Position numbers and translations under genes: made by a program
Notes under the pieces: model-generated
Told to the model about the DNA's origin: nothing
The model's database searches: none
Seen by the model: only the letters and a program-made list of their open reading frames with translations
Shown: positions 34,538-44,450 of the stretch, piece after piece
Layout of the letters: every line of letters starts with the position of its first letter
Position numbering within the stretch: position 1 is the first letter of the stretch
Assembly: GCA_025163595.1 (NCBI GenBank)
Contig: CP104100.1
Coordinates: forward strand, 2,480,001-2,544,000
Direction: 5' to 3'
Origin: Phaeobacter sp. G2
Lineage (GTDB): Bacteria; Pseudomonadota; Alphaproteobacteria; Rhodobacterales; Rhodobacteraceae
DNA: 64,000 bases

Positions 34538-35407
34538 ATGTCTGCCAATATGAAAACCGGCATTTTTTCAAATATTTGGACCAGGTCGCTTTGGCTGGCG
34601 ATAAACCGCTTTAACAGCAAGAACGGCTGGGTGATGAGCAGCCATATTGCCATGTCGATGATGCTGGCGCTTTTCCCTTTTGTTTTGTTCACTGTGGCCT
34701 TGGCCGGCACCGTTGCGAGCCTGTTTTCGCAAAGCGTCGAACTGGATCATCTGGTGGAGCTGGTTTTTGGAGCCTGGCCAGAGCCTGTCTCAACCCCGAT
34801 CCTGGCTGAGCTTGACGCGGTGCTGGAGACCTCCAACACTGGATTGATCACCGTGGGTGGTATCTTTGCCCTCTATTTTGCTTCCAACGGCGTCAATGCG
34901 GTGCGGCTGGCCATGGTGCGGGCCTATCACGACCAGGATCTGCGTCCCTATTGGGTGTCACGGCTGCTTTGCCTTGGCTTTGTGATCCTGGGCGGTGTGG
35001 GTATCCTGATTGCCGCCCTGTTTGAGGTTATCTTACCGCTCTACCTGCATTATCTCGCTGACTTTTTCCCCAATGTGGAGCTTTCAGGTTATTTGACACC
35101 CGGCCTGCATGCCTTGGTATTGGCACTGTTGCCTTTTGCGGCGGTATTATTCTGCCATCTGTTGCTGCCGGGACAAGTCCACCGCCTGTCCCACATATTG
35201 CCTGGGACGGTTCTCACGGTTGCTTTGTGGTGGGGCGCTGGGATTGGTTTTGCCTTCTATGTTGGCTCCATCGCTCAATATTCTGCCACCTATGCGGGGC
35301 TGGCCGGGGCCATGGCGGCAATGATTTTTCTCTATGTGAACGCGGCGATTTTGATCCTGGGGGCGGAATTCAACAGCGCCCTTATCGACCTAAGATCAAA
35401 AAGCTAA
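34538..35407 (+). CDS. YihY/BrkB-family membrane protein
   Basis: 289 residues with about six membrane helices. The family pattern is clear: FNSKNGWVMSSHIAMSMMLA at the N terminus, GGIFALYFASNGVNAVRLAM, and IAQYSATYAGLAGAMAAMIFLYVNAAILILGAEFN at the end (quoted as landmarks, about residues 245-280). Function in the cell is unknown despite the older 'ribonuclease BN' and 'virulence' names. Confidence 0.9.
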   Translation: MSANMKTGIFSNIWTRSLWLAINRFNSKNGWVMSSHIAMSMMLALFPFVLFTVALAGTVASLFSQSVELDHLVELVFGAWPEPVSTPILAELDAVLETSNTGLITVGGIFALYFASNGVNAVRLAMVRAYHDQDLRPYWVSRLLCLGFVILGGVGILIAALFEVILPLYLHYLADFFPNVELSGYLTPGLHALVLALLPFAAVLFCHLLLPGQVHRLSHILPGTVLTVALWWGAGIGFAFYVGSIAQYSATYAGLAGAMAAMIFLYVNAAILILGAEFNSALIDLRSKS

Positions 35408-35585
35408 GGCAGCCCAGTCAGATCAATCACTGATCAGGTCGCCAGCTAAAGCCCTAGATATGCAAAAATACCACACGTTCCCAGATTGGAAACAATGGGG
35501 CAGTCCTGCCACATTTTGGCCCCGCTCGGATCCTACCCAGATCCTATCCCATCGCCACAGGAACACCAAAGGTAGGAAGAGCAAG

Positions 35586-35765
35586 ATGACAAGGTTTGGC
35601 AAAGAGCTGCTGGTCCCGCAGCTGGTAAAACAGGTTTTGCAAAAGTCAGGGCTTGCCAGCCAAATGTCGCAGAAGCTGCGTGTTTCTTTGCAAAGCGAAG
35701 GCGAGGGCGCAGAGGCCCTCGAACTGCGTGATCAGGCAAGCCGGTCGCTGCTGGCACAGCCCTAA
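35586..35765 (+). CDS. small basic protein, unknown
   Basis: 59 residues starting MTRFGKELLVPQLVKQVLQK, with an AGGAAG site before ATG. Helical, no recognised domain. It lies between brkB and the convergent rlmE. The frame is open upstream to 35460, but the shorter form has the ribosome site. Confidence 0.45.
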   Translation: MTRFGKELLVPQLVKQVLQKSGLASQMSQKLRVSLQSEGEGAEALELRDQASRSLLAQP

Positions 35766-35780
35766 GCAAGACCAAGAGCC

Positions 35781-36515
35781 CTAGCCCTTGTACCCCATGG
35801 CCACCACAAATTTTTCCGAACTGTCTGACCGCGACGATGGCGGTTTGACGTTGGCGACCTTGGTGAATTTGTTCTTGAGCAGTTTTTGCAGCTCACCCTC
35901 GGCGCCGCCGGCCAGAACCTTGGCGACAAAGGTGCCGCCTTCTTCCAGAACATCAAAGGCAAAATAGGCGGCAGCTTCGCACAGGGCGATAATTTTGAGG
36001 TGGTCAGTCTGTTTGTGACCCGAACTGGAGGCCGCCATATCCGACATGACCACATCGGCAGTGCCGCCCAGCCATTTCTTGACCTGATCGTCAGCGCCTT
36101 CATCCATAAAGTCGAGCTGGTGGAACTCGGCCCCCGCCATTGGCTCCATCTCCTGCAGGTCAACGCCAATGATGCGTCCCTGGGCCTTGCCGCGCTTTTC
36201 GCCCATCACATTGATGCGTTTTACGGCCACCTGTGCCCATCCACCTGGGGCACAGCCCAGATCGACAACCCGAGCACCGGGCACCAGGAAGCGATATTTG
36301 TCGTCAACTTCCATGATCTTATAGGCGGCGCGCCCGCGATAACCTTCGGCCTGGGCGCGTTTGACATAAGGATCGTTCAGCTGACGTTGCAGCCAGCGGG
36401 TAGAGCTGAGCCGACGTCCGCGCGCAGATTTCACCTTAACCTTCAGATCCCGCTGACCACGGCCAGAGGTATTCTTGCCTGTGGGGGTTTTTCCGTTCGG
36501 CGTTTTTGCCATCAT
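35781..36515 (-). CDS. rlmE: 23S rRNA 2'-O-methyltransferase RlmE
   Basis: About 244 residues from the ATG pair at 36515/36512. It methylates U2552 of 23S rRNA (FtsJ/RrmJ family). Motifs: catalytic Lys in [15 protein letters not shown], the SAM site [27 protein letters not shown] and [11 protein letters not shown], completing the K-D-K-E type set. A basic N-terminal extension ([20 protein letters not shown]) is usual in roseobacters. Downstream of ppx on the same strand. Confidence 0.95.
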   Translation of the reverse strand: MMAKTPNGKTPTGKNTSGRGQRDLKVKVKSARGRRLSSTRWLQRQLNDPYVKRAQAEGYRGRAAYKIMEVDDKYRFLVPGARVVDLGCAPGGWAQVAVKRINVMGEKRGKAQGRIIGVDLQEMEPMAGAEFHQLDFMDEGADDQVKKWLGGTADVVMSDMAASSSGHKQTDHLKIIALCEAAAYFAFDVLEEGGTFVAKVLAGGAEGELQKLLKNKFTKVANVKPPSSRSDSSEKFVVAMGYKG

Positions 36516-36576
36516 CGTCACCGTTTTGCCGCAGCCTCCAAACCGGAGGGCAGGGCGTAAATTACATTTACGTGCC

Positions 36577-37689
36577 TCAGAAGGGCCCGTCTTCCAGTAC
36601 ACCATCCGCGCTCATCTGCGCATAAAGCAGGCCTTCGCGCAGACCGCGATCCGCCACCGACAGCCGATCCGTGGGCCAGCACCGGAGCAGCGCCTGCAAA
36701 ATGGCCGAGCCAGACATGATCAGGGCCTGACGATCTTCGCCAATTCGGGGGTCACGACGACGTCCCTGCGGCCCAAGATCCAGATAGCCCCGGATCACCT
36801 TGTCGATCTGGTCGCTGGTCATTCGCAACCCGTCCACTTTGGTGCGATCGTAGCGCTTTAACCCAAGATGGGAGGCAGCAACAGTGGTCACCGTACCCGA
36901 GGTGCCAACAATCTGAAAGCCGTCGCGGGCCTGCTCATCCTTATAGGGGGCGAAATCGGCCAGGTGTTCTTCGAAATACCAGCTCATCAGGGCAAAGCGG
37001 GCGGAATCATCTTCTACGTCGTTGAACTGATCCCGCAGCGTGGCCACCCCAAGCGGGACAGAAATCCAATCCACGACCTTGGCGGACGGAAAAGGGCTGT
37101 GGGCTGGGTGAAACCCGGCATGCAGCCGCATGATGGCGGCCGGGCGATCACGCTTTGGCACCGAAGACAAATCAATCCAGACCAGTTCAGTCGAGCCGCC
37201 GCCGATATCCACCACCAGTAGCTGCTCAGTCTTGGTCGACACCAAAGGCGCGCAGGAAATCACCGCCAAGCGGGCCTCTTCTTCGGGCTGGATAATTTCC
37301 AGCAGCAGCCCGGTTTCCCGTTTCACCTGCCGGATGAACTCGCGCGCGTTTTTGGCACGCCGACAGGCTTCGGTGGTAACCAATCGCATGCGCTTGACGC
37401 GGTTGCGTTTGAGTTTTTGCTGGCAGATCCGCAGCGCTTGAATAGTACGGGACATGGACGAACGGGACAGGCGTCCGGTTCGTTCAAGCCCTGTGCCCAA
37501 TTGCACAGACTTGGAAAAGCTATCCACCACATGAAAGCCGCTGCCCTTTGGCTGGGCAATCAGCATGCGGCAACTGTTTGTGCCAAGATCCAGAGCCGCA
37601 TAAAGCGCATCAGAATCCGGACGGGCTGGTACAGGGGTTTCAACCACCTTGGGAAACGCGCCCGCACCTTTGGAACGCCTGGGCGTCAT
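36577..37689 (-). CDS. Ppx/GppA family phosphatase
   Basis: 370 residues, ASKHA fold: [19 protein letters not shown] (phosphate 1), [36 protein letters not shown] (phosphate 2) and [20 protein letters not shown]. It hydrolyses polyphosphate or pppGpp; the family cannot be split by eye. It sits directly upstream of rlmE, a conserved pair in Rhodobacteraceae. Confidence 0.92.
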   Translation of the reverse strand: MTPRRSKGAGAFPKVVETPVPARPDSDALYAALDLGTNSCRMLIAQPKGSGFHVVDSFSKSVQLGTGLERTGRLSRSSMSRTIQALRICQQKLKRNRVKRMRLVTTEACRRAKNAREFIRQVKRETGLLLEIIQPEEEARLAVISCAPLVSTKTEQLLVVDIGGGSTELVWIDLSSVPKRDRPAAIMRLHAGFHPAHSPFPSAKVVDWISVPLGVATLRDQFNDVEDDSARFALMSWYFEEHLADFAPYKDEQARDGFQIVGTSGTVTTVAASHLGLKRYDRTKVDGLRMTSDQIDKVIRGYLDLGPQGRRRDPRIGEDRQALIMSGSAILQALLRCWPTDRLSVADRGLREGLLYAQMSADGVLEDGPF

Positions 37690-37997
37690 GATTCACGCCC
37701 TCCGATTATCGTGTTGCCCCTAGACTATGGAGCCAGGCCCTGCTGCGCAAGGGCATCTGGCCGCTATAACCCCCGGCATACAGGGGACTGGGTGGGGGGC
37801 TGACTGCAAAGGTTGCGACAAACTCATATGTTTGATGAGTATTTTGACACTGCCCAGCTGTGGCCAGCGCCGGGGCAGCTTTGTATTCAAGAGAAAGGAA
37901 AAACGTCGCTCAAAACCCAAGTGGTGTCGAAATCCGGCGTACTCGGTGAAACGGGACGCACTAAAACAACACAACAGACGTCTCAGGAGGACAGGCT
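37690..37997. other. intergenic region between ppx and the one-carbon operon
   Basis: 308 bp between divergent units. No gene is supported; promoters for both sides should be here. Confidence 0.4.
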
Positions 37998-38294
37998 ATG
38001 GTGGATGTTACGATCGTATACTGGCGCGATATCCCCGCGCAGGTCATTGTGGGCAAGGGGCGCCGCGGTTCAAAGCGCCAATTGGAAGAACGGTTTGAAC
38101 AGGCAATTGACCGGGCTGCGATGAAGGTCAACGCCAAAGACAGCGATGCCTACCTGGCAGAATGGCGCAAAGCAGCGCCCTATGCCCTGGAAGGTGATGC
38201 TGGCGAGGTTGCCGAGGCTGAGGCCAAACGTCTGGAAGCGGAATACGATCAGGATCGTCTTAAGACCCTGATTGCAAATGACGGATGGGCGTGA
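37998..38294 (+). CDS. small 'virulence factor' domain protein
   Basis: 98 residues, starting MVDVTIVYWRDIPAQVIVGK with CAGGAGG upstream; it matches the short Virulence_fact-type domain (VYWRDIPAQVI ... RFEQAIDRAAM ... YLAEWR). Despite its name its function is unknown. In roseobacters it precedes the MetF-like and methyl-tetrahydrofolate methyltransferase genes, as here, so a role in one-carbon or cobalamin chemistry is more likely than virulence. Confidence 0.82.
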   Translation: MVDVTIVYWRDIPAQVIVGKGRRGSKRQLEERFEQAIDRAAMKVNAKDSDAYLAEWRKAAPYALEGDAGEVAEAEAKRLEAEYDQDRLKTLIANDGWA

Positions 38295-38320
38295 GCCTGA
38301 CACCACTATGGGAGGCCGTG

Positions 38321-39253
38321 ATGGCTTTGTTGAACTTCAAAAAACGCGACCCTGGCGCCGACCAGCCCGTCAGCCCTGAAATGGAGGCCTTTCTCAAGGG
38401 GTATTCCATCGAAGTAATGCCGCGCACAGCCACCAAGGTTGAGGATTTCCGCGCCCTGTTGCCTGCGGGAACCCGTGTCTATATCGCCCATATCGATGGC
38501 ACGCCCATTGAGGACATGGTTGCCACCGCCAAACGCATTGCCGAAGAAGGCTTTGATGTCATGCCGCATTTCCCGGCGCGCATCATCAAGGATGAGGCCA
38601 CCCTGGCTGACTGGATCTCCCGTTACCAGGGCGAAGCTGGCGTCAAGCAGGCGCTATTGCTGGCCGGCGGCGTTGCCGAGCCAAAAGGCGATTTCCATTC
38701 CTCGATGCAGCTGTTGGAAACCGGGTTGTTTGACAAGGCGGGCTTTACCCATCTGAACGTCGCGGGCCACCCGGAACCCAACCTCGACATTGATCCCAAA
38801 GGCGGTCGTGCAAACACCTATGCGGCGCTGGACTGGAAACAGGAATTCTCCAAGCGTACCGACGCCGAGATGGCCCTGGCCACACAGTTCTGCTTTGAAG
38901 CACAGCCGGTCATTGACTGGGTCAATGAGCTGAGCGCGCGGGGCATGAACTTGCCGGTGCATATTGGCATCGCCGGTCCTGCCAAGCTGCAGACCATGAT
39001 CAAATTTGCCATCGCATGCGGCGTCGGTCCCTCATTGAAAGTGCTGCAAAAGCGCGCCAAAGATGTTACCAAGCTGCTGCTGCCCCATGAACCCGGTGAA
39101 GTTTTGGCGGATCTGGCTGCCCACAAGGCCGCCAACCCGGATTTCAACATCACCAAAGTTCACTTTTTCCCACTTGGCGGCATCAAGACCAACGCCACCT
39201 GGGCCATCAACAACGGCGGCGCATCTGCGCAGCCCGTCAACCCGCAAGGATAA
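38321..39253 (+). CDS. methylenetetrahydrofolate reductase-like protein
   Basis: 310 residues from the ATG at 38321 (GGGAGG site); TIM-barrel of the MetF-like group: FLKGYSIEVMPRTATKVEDF, GTRVYIAHIDGTPIEDMV, ALLLAGGVAEPKGDFHSSMQ, HLNVAGHPEPNLD and ATQFCFEAQPVIDW with GIAGPAKLQ. It probably interconverts methylene- and methyl-tetrahydrofolate for the methyltransferase encoded 4 bp downstream. Confidence 0.85.
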   Translation: MALLNFKKRDPGADQPVSPEMEAFLKGYSIEVMPRTATKVEDFRALLPAGTRVYIAHIDGTPIEDMVATAKRIAEEGFDVMPHFPARIIKDEATLADWISRYQGEAGVKQALLLAGGVAEPKGDFHSSMQLLETGLFDKAGFTHLNVAGHPEPNLDIDPKGGRANTYAALDWKQEFSKRTDAEMALATQFCFEAQPVIDWVNELSARGMNLPVHIGIAGPAKLQTMIKFAIACGVGPSLKVLQKRAKDVTKLLLPHEPGEVLADLAAHKAANPDFNITKVHFFPLGGIKTNATWAINNGGASAQPVNPQG

Positions 39254-39256
39254 ACA

Positions 39257-40318
39257 ATGACCCGTACGGTTATCGAATCTAAAACAAAAACAGCCGTTAT
39301 GGGCTTTGACGAGCCCTTCTGTGTTATTGGCGAGCGGATCAATCCCACCGGGCGCAAAAAACTGGCAGCAGAACTGGAAGCCGGTGATTTCTCCACGGTT
39401 GAAAAAGATGCTGTGGCGCAGGTACTGGCTGGCGCAACCGTGCTCGATATCAATGCGGGTGTTGTCTATAACTCCAACCCCAACCCCAATGAGACAGAGC
39501 CGCCACTGATGCGGAAGATCGTTGAACTGGTTCAAGGGCTTGTTGACGTTCCTTTGTGCATCGACTCCTCGGTGCCTGGCGCGCTGGAGGCCGGTCTTGA
39601 GGTCTGCGAAGGTCGCCCGCTGCTGAACTCTGTCACCGGCGAAGAAGAGCGCCTGGAACAGATCCTGCCGCTGGTCAAGAAATACAACGTTCCTGTTGTG
39701 GCGATCTCCAACGATGACACCGGGATTTCTGAGGATCCCGATGTACGTTTTGAGGTGGCAAAAAAGATCGTGCAGCGCGCTGCCGACTTTGGCATTCCCG
39801 CCCATGACATCGTGGTTGACCCGCTGGTGATGCCAATTGGCGCCATGGGGACTGCCGGCCTGCAGGTTTTTGCTCTGGTGCGGCGCTTGCGCGAAGAGCT
39901 GGGGGTTAACACCACCTGTGGTGCCTCCAACATCTCCTTTGGCCTGCCAAACCGTCACGGCATCAACAATGCCTTCCTGCCCATGGCGATGGGTGCGGGC
40001 ATGACCTCGGCGATTATGAATCCTGTAGGCCTGCCCGTGACGCAAAAAGCTCTGGCAGCCAAAAAAGAAGAAGTCGCCGCCGCTGGCATCATTCTGCCCG
40101 AAGACATGGATGATGAAACCTTTGTCACCATGTTTGGCCTGGGCTCGATGAAGCCCCGCGCAGGCAAGGAAATGGAAGCCATCCGCGCCGCCAACTTCCT
40201 GACCAACAATGACCCACACGGTGGCGAATGGATCAAGTTTAACAAGGCGCCTCTGAAAGAGGGTGAAGAAAGCCGCGGTCGCGGTGGTCGTGGTGGCGGG
40301 CGTCGCCGCCGGGGCTAA
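39257..40318 (+). CDS. methyltetrahydrofolate:corrinoid methyltransferase
   Basis: 353 residues, pterin-binding TIM barrel: FCVIGERINPTGRKKLAAEL, GATVLDINAGVV, VDVPLCIDSSVPGALEAGL, PLLNSVTGEEERLE, ISNDDTGISEDPD and TCGASNISFGLPNR. It transfers the methyl of methyl-THF to a cobalamin protein encoded elsewhere, probably as the folate part of a split methionine synthase as reported for related roseobacters (my inference for this copy). The C terminus has an odd Arg/Gly tail (GRGGRGGGRRRRG). Confidence 0.88.
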   Translation: MTRTVIESKTKTAVMGFDEPFCVIGERINPTGRKKLAAELEAGDFSTVEKDAVAQVLAGATVLDINAGVVYNSNPNPNETEPPLMRKIVELVQGLVDVPLCIDSSVPGALEAGLEVCEGRPLLNSVTGEEERLEQILPLVKKYNVPVVAISNDDTGISEDPDVRFEVAKKIVQRAADFGIPAHDIVVDPLVMPIGAMGTAGLQVFALVRRLREELGVNTTCGASNISFGLPNRHGINNAFLPMAMGAGMTSAIMNPVGLPVTQKALAAKKEEVAAAGIILPEDMDDETFVTMFGLGSMKPRAGKEMEAIRAANFLTNNDPHGGEWIKFNKAPLKEGEESRGRGGRGGGRRRRG

Positions 40319-40358
40319 GCCATGCCAGCTGCCTAGCGACATTGGAACCAACAAATGA

Positions 40359-40384
40359 GGCCGGGGAAACCCGGCCTTTTCTTT
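40359..40384 (+). terminator. terminator of the one-carbon operon
   Basis: Seven-base-pair stem GGCCGGG / CCCGGCC with a GAAA tetraloop followed by TTTTCTTTT. Confidence 0.93.
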
Positions 40385-40595
40385 TGAGCCTTGCGAGGGC
40401 GAGCCAGCAGAAAGAGTGAGCGCAGATCTGCCAACAAGAGACAAGAGTAACAGGGCGACTGAGATAATTCAGCCCGGTCGGACGACTGAACCAAACAGAG
40501 CAAATTACTTGGAAGAGATCTCAGACAGCATAAACACCAAAACCACCTTCTTTTTATGGTGTTAAAGGCGGTTTTCACATGCAGGGAAAATGGCC

Positions 40596-40652
40596 GAGAG
40601 ACAGGGATTCGAACCCTGGGAACCCGTGAAGGCTCAACGGTTTTCGAGACCG
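40596..40652 (-). repeat. island attachment repeat, left copy (partial tRNA-Ser)
   Basis: 57 bp identical to 60089-60145: anticodon arm (CGA anticodon), variable arm and T arm of tRNA-Ser. The flanking bases diverge at once on both sides and the 5' half of the tRNA is missing, so it is not a gene. Confidence 0.93.
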
Positions 40653-41247
40653 TTTTCCGATTATGCTGGTGCATCAAAGGCTTTATTTTATTGGGTTTTC
40701 GACGATCCAGATGCGCGGCATCGGCATTCTCGGCGGGGCAGGGCGGCATAGTTGGACGGCATAGCTCCCATTACGAATGAAAGGCCTGAGATTGCCAACG
40801 GCTGGTGTTCGTCGACCTTTCACGTGAAAACAGTCGGACAAGCGGCGGAGTGAGAGCTTGGGTCGCATGGCTATCGGCTCATATTCGCCGAACGGACCAT
40901 GATTCAATTCTAAGCAATACTCTTCGATAGCCATCGGCGGCATGGCCCAAACAATGCATCGTGGCTTTGAGCGCGTCCGTTCGCGGTTCATCATGACAAT
41001 AACCGCAAACAACCTCGCAATACTGCTCCGGCTCCTGCCCGCGCGGCTCGGTTGTGGCGCGCAAGCCGAGCGCGCCCAGCCCCGCCGAAAACACGTCCAT
41101 TTGTTGAAACCTTACAGGTGGCGTTCATAACTGTTGTGTGATGGCTTAAGCTTGTCGCATACTTATAGCTAAGCTACACTTGCCGTGCGGCCCCGTCAGA
41201 GCGTGGTCCGTGGAGCATACCTTCTAATATACGGCGCGGCGAGCAGA
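40653..41247. other. left end of the island, no clear gene
   Basis: About 600 bp. Two overlapping minus-strand frames (40683-41012 and 40879-41100) have some protein-like stretches (RLSDCFHVKGRRTPAVGNLR in one, AEYCxVVCGYC-like in the other) and could be pieces of a decayed gene, but neither is supported. The promoter of the defence-type operon should lie near 41150-41240. Confidence 0.35.
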
Positions 41248-42324
41248 ATGAATAAAACCACTGAATCATTTCGTTTTATTGATCTATTTGCCGGAATCGG
41301 CGGCCTCCGGATCGGTTTTGAATCAATCGGAGGAGTATGTGTATTTACCTCCGAGTGGAACAAATACTCACAAGAAACCTATAGGGCAAATTTCCCGGAC
41401 GACGACCACAAAATCGAAGGGGACATCACAGCGATCAGTGAAGAAGACATCCCGGCACACGACTTGTTACTCGCGGGCTTTCCATGCCAGCCCTTTTCAA
41501 TCGCTGGGGTATCAAAGAAGAATGCCTTGGGAAGAGCCCATGGTTTTGCCGACGAAACACAAGGCACGCTATTTTTCGATGTCGTACGCATTCTGAGGCA
41601 CCATAAACCGAAGGCATTTCTACTCGAGAACGTGAAAAACCTTCTGAGCCATGACAAGGGAAATACGATGCGTGTGATTTTGCATGCATTGGATGAACTC
41701 GACTACGATGTCGACTATCGAGTCATTGATGCCCAGAGTTGGGTTCCTCAACATCGGCAACGAATTTTCATTTCTGGTTTCCGTAGAGACTTTCCGACCA
41801 ACTTTACGATGGAAGATGTAGAGATCCCCGAAGGCCGCAAACCCATTCTCAAAGATATCCTTCATCCTGAAGATGGATCTGAAATCGCAGAATCCCCTTT
41901 TACGGTTGGCTCGCTTGCGGAAGTGTCTGAAAAATATACTTTGACCCCCAAACTCTGGGATTATCTTCAGAGATACGCTGCAAAGCACAAAGCTGCGGGC
42001 AATGGATTTGGTTTCGGCTTGAGAGGGCCTGCTGATGTCGCCAGAACGCTGTCCGCAAGGTATCACAAGGACGGTTCAGAAATCCTGATTGAGCAGGATG
42101 GAGACATTCCGAGGCGCTTGACCCCTCGGGAGTGCTCACGTTTGATGGGGTTTGACAGACCAGGCAATAATCGGCCCTGGATCATTCCCGTTTCGGATAC
42201 CCAAGCTTACCGCCAATTTGGGAACGCAGTTGCCGCTCCAGTCGCCATAGCGATCGCGAATGCCTTGGAGCCGTGGCTTACGAACACGGTTGCTATCAGG
42301 CCAAGAAAGAGTAGTCGTGCATAA
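41248..42324 (+). CDS. DNA (cytosine-5) methyltransferase, Dcm/EcoRII-like
   Basis: 358 residues. All core C5-methylase motifs are in order: [17 protein letters not shown] (I), [12 protein letters not shown] with the catalytic Cys (IV), [15 protein letters not shown] (VI), [11 protein letters not shown] (VIII), [16 protein letters not shown] (IX) and [17 protein letters not shown] (X). The target-recognition part includes [20 protein letters not shown] and KDGSEILI, a segment I associate with Dcm/M.EcoRII-like CCWGG methylases, so CCWGG is the predicted site (inference, backed by Vsr and the EcoRII-N-like gene). ATG at 41248; the stop overlaps the next gene. Confidence 0.92.
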   Translation: MNKTTESFRFIDLFAGIGGLRIGFESIGGVCVFTSEWNKYSQETYRANFPDDDHKIEGDITAISEEDIPAHDLLLAGFPCQPFSIAGVSKKNALGRAHGFADETQGTLFFDVVRILRHHKPKAFLLENVKNLLSHDKGNTMRVILHALDELDYDVDYRVIDAQSWVPQHRQRIFISGFRRDFPTNFTMEDVEIPEGRKPILKDILHPEDGSEIAESPFTVGSLAEVSEKYTLTPKLWDYLQRYAAKHKAAGNGFGFGLRGPADVARTLSARYHKDGSEILIEQDGDIPRRLTPRECSRLMGFDRPGNNRPWIIPVSDTQAYRQFGNAVAAPVAIAIANALEPWLTNTVAIRPRKSSRA

Positions 42325-42814
42325 CACACGGCACCCGATGAGCCGATCAGAGATGATGTCGCGGATCGGGCCCAAGGACACAAAGCCTGAACTTGTCGTC
42401 AGGCGCGCACTTCACGCCTGTGGATATCGTTTTCGACTTCACCGAAAGGAACTCCCGGGAAAACCCGATCTTGTGTTGAGCAAGTACCGGTCAGCGATTT
42501 TTGTCCACGGGTGCTTTTGGCATGCGCATGAAGGCTGCCGATATTTCAAGTTGCCCAAGACACGGCGTGAATTCTGGGAAGGGAAGCTTCTCTCCAACCG
42601 AAAGCGCGATCAGACTGCAGCTCAAAGTCTTATTGATAGCGGCTGGCGTGTTCTGGTTATTTGGGAATGTGCAACTCGCGAAACTCCGGTTGAGAAACTT
42701 GTCGACCGCATCTCCGAGTGGTTGCAGTCCCGTGAAAAATTTGCAGAAATATCTTCTGACAAATGGCGGGCAAGTCATTCAATAACAAATCAGAACACAA
42801 AAAAGAGTGATTGA
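42317..42814 (+). CDS. vsr: very short patch repair endonuclease Vsr
   Basis: About 165 residues from a GTG at 42317 (alternative ATG 42338). It nicks next to T:G mismatches that arise when 5-methylcytosine deaminates. Family motifs: [38 protein letters not shown] (catalytic Asp), [18 protein letters not shown] and the end [13 protein letters not shown]. It overlaps the methylase stop by 8 bp, the usual methylase-Vsr coupling. Confidence 0.93.
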   Translation: MHNTRHPMSRSEMMSRIGPKDTKPELVVRRALHACGYRFRLHRKELPGKPDLVLSKYRSAIFVHGCFWHAHEGCRYFKLPKTRREFWEGKLLSNRKRDQTAAQSLIDSGWRVLVIWECATRETPVEKLVDRISEWLQSREKFAEISSDKWRASHSITNQNTKKSD

Positions 42815-42815
42815 C

Positions 42816-44441
42816 ATGAGCAACGAACTGATTAACGAACCAGACGCCCCGAGGCTGATCAACGGTCTACGGGATACAGGCTATGACTTCCGGACAGCTT
42901 CGGCTGACATCATAGACAATTCAGTAGCTGCAGGCGCTCAGGAAATCAATGTTCGCATCGATTTGATGCAGGACGGACGAAAACTTGTCTATTTCGGCGA
43001 TGATGGTTCCGGTATGGATGCCGGTGGTGTATTCAAGGCGATGCGCTACGGGGCCCCCGAGCGTGAAAATCCTGAAAGCCTTGGCAAGTTTGGCCTCGGA
43101 TTGAAGACGGCCTCGAGTTCCGTCTGCCGCCAATTCACACTGATCTCAAGAAACTCACCCGATGATGGTCTGAGTAAGCTTTCCTGGGACCTTGATCATG
43201 TCGAATCATCGAGAATCTGGGAAATGAGCAGGGAGCCGGTGACAGTCGATGAGGAAGAAGCCTTCGAAGAGCTGTGTGGGGAAGGAAGTGGTACACTCGT
43301 CGTTTGGTCAAAATGCGACAGGATCCTCTCAAAGAACTATGACGAACCCGGTGGTGCGAAGGAAAAAGCTGCAATTGGCCGTCTCTCTGCGGGATTGCAG
43401 AAACACGTAGGTGAGATCTATCACCGTTTTCTGGATCAAGCCGATACCCGAGAGCGGAATATCACGATTTCTGTGGATGGCGCCAATGTCGAGCCATGGG
43501 ATCCGTTTTTCCGGGTACGCTCGGAACAGGTCCTTGCCGAGAAACAACAGGCAATGGAGGTTCAGGTCGAAGACGGGAGTGCACACAATGCTTCGGTCGC
43601 AGCATGGATTCTCCCCCACCGCGACGACCTGAACGACGACGAAAAGACCCAAGCCCGCATAACCAACAGGGGCCAGGGCTTCTACATCTACAGGGAAGGC
43701 CGATTGATCAGTAGCGGTGGATGGCTCAGCGTTTTCGGCGGTCTCGATCCACATATGTCGTTGCTACGAATTGAATTTGATTTTGGACATGAACTGGATG
43801 AAGCGTTTCACATCGACGTGAAGAAATCCCGCGTTCTTTTTGACCCGGCCCTTTCCGAATACCTCGAAAAGCTTCTTGGACCAGCGCGCCGGGAAGCAAA
43901 CCTTCGATACCGAAAGAAAGCCCAGAAAGCCGCAGCGAAAGCCAAGGTCGATCATACGTCTGCGAACCGCACGGTAGAGGGCACGAAAAACACGCGGCAA
44001 GCAACGATAGAGGGAGCGGATCCGGACACGCAAAGCGCAGTGATCTCGAACAATCGAGGACCGAAGATCAAAATTCGCCAGAAGGTTGAAAACAATGTCG
44101 AACCTGGCAGTCTCTATATTGAAGCTGTTGACACGATCACATCAGGAGACCTGTGGGAACCCAGCTATAGGAGCTCAGGGGCCGAGGGACATGTTGGCGC
44201 AGTATTGTTGAACAAGCACCACGACTACTACCAAAAAATCTACCTTCGAGCAGCGAACAGCGGCTATTCCGTACAGGGAATGGATCTTCTGCTCTGGGCC
44301 TTCACTGCAGCCGAGCAGAACAATACCAACGCAGAACTGGATCCGATCTTTTCAGATATTCGCGAAGAGATTTCCTCAAACTTGAGAAAGCTTTTGCGCG
44401 ACGTGACCACACCGAACGGTGACGACATTGAGAACGAATAG
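42816..44441 (+). CDS. GHKL ATPase, MORC/MutL-like
   Basis: 541 residues. The Bergerat fold is evident near the N terminus: N box SADIIDNSVAAGA, G1 FGDDGSGMDAGG, and G2 LGKFGLGLKTAS. The following second domain (about 180-350) and a C-terminal region that ends with LLLWAFTAAEQNNTNAELDP are typical of the prokaryotic MORC-like ATPases linked to restriction systems. It likely works as an ATP-gated dimeric clamp on DNA with the SNF2 protein and nucleases of the operon. Start ATG 42816 lies 1 bp after the vsr stop. Confidence 0.87.
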   Translation: MSNELINEPDAPRLINGLRDTGYDFRTASADIIDNSVAAGAQEINVRIDLMQDGRKLVYFGDDGSGMDAGGVFKAMRYGAPERENPESLGKFGLGLKTASSSVCRQFTLISRNSPDDGLSKLSWDLDHVESSRIWEMSREPVTVDEEEAFEELCGEGSGTLVVWSKCDRILSKNYDEPGGAKEKAAIGRLSAGLQKHVGEIYHRFLDQADTRERNITISVDGANVEPWDPFFRVRSEQVLAEKQQAMEVQVEDGSAHNASVAAWILPHRDDLNDDEKTQARITNRGQGFYIYREGRLISSGGWLSVFGGLDPHMSLLRIEFDFGHELDEAFHIDVKKSRVLFDPALSEYLEKLLGPARREANLRYRKKAQKAAAKAKVDHTSANRTVEGTKNTRQATIEGADPDTQSAVISNNRGPKIKIRQKVENNVEPGSLYIEAVDTITSGDLWEPSYRSSGAEGHVGAVLLNKHHDYYQKIYLRAANSGYSVQGMDLLLWAFTAAEQNNTNAELDPIFSDIREEISSNLRKLLRDVTTPNGDDIENE

Positions 44442-44450
44442 AGTTTTCAA

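Noticed and set aside
39032..40444. 470-codon open frame opposite the one-carbon genes
   Set aside because: It lies wholly antisense to two well-supported enzymes and shows no domain pattern.
40580..40680. A second tRNA-Ser gene near 40.6 kb
   Set aside because: Only the 57 bp from the anticodon arm to the T arm match; the 5' half, D arm and acceptor pairing are missing. It is the island's attachment copy.
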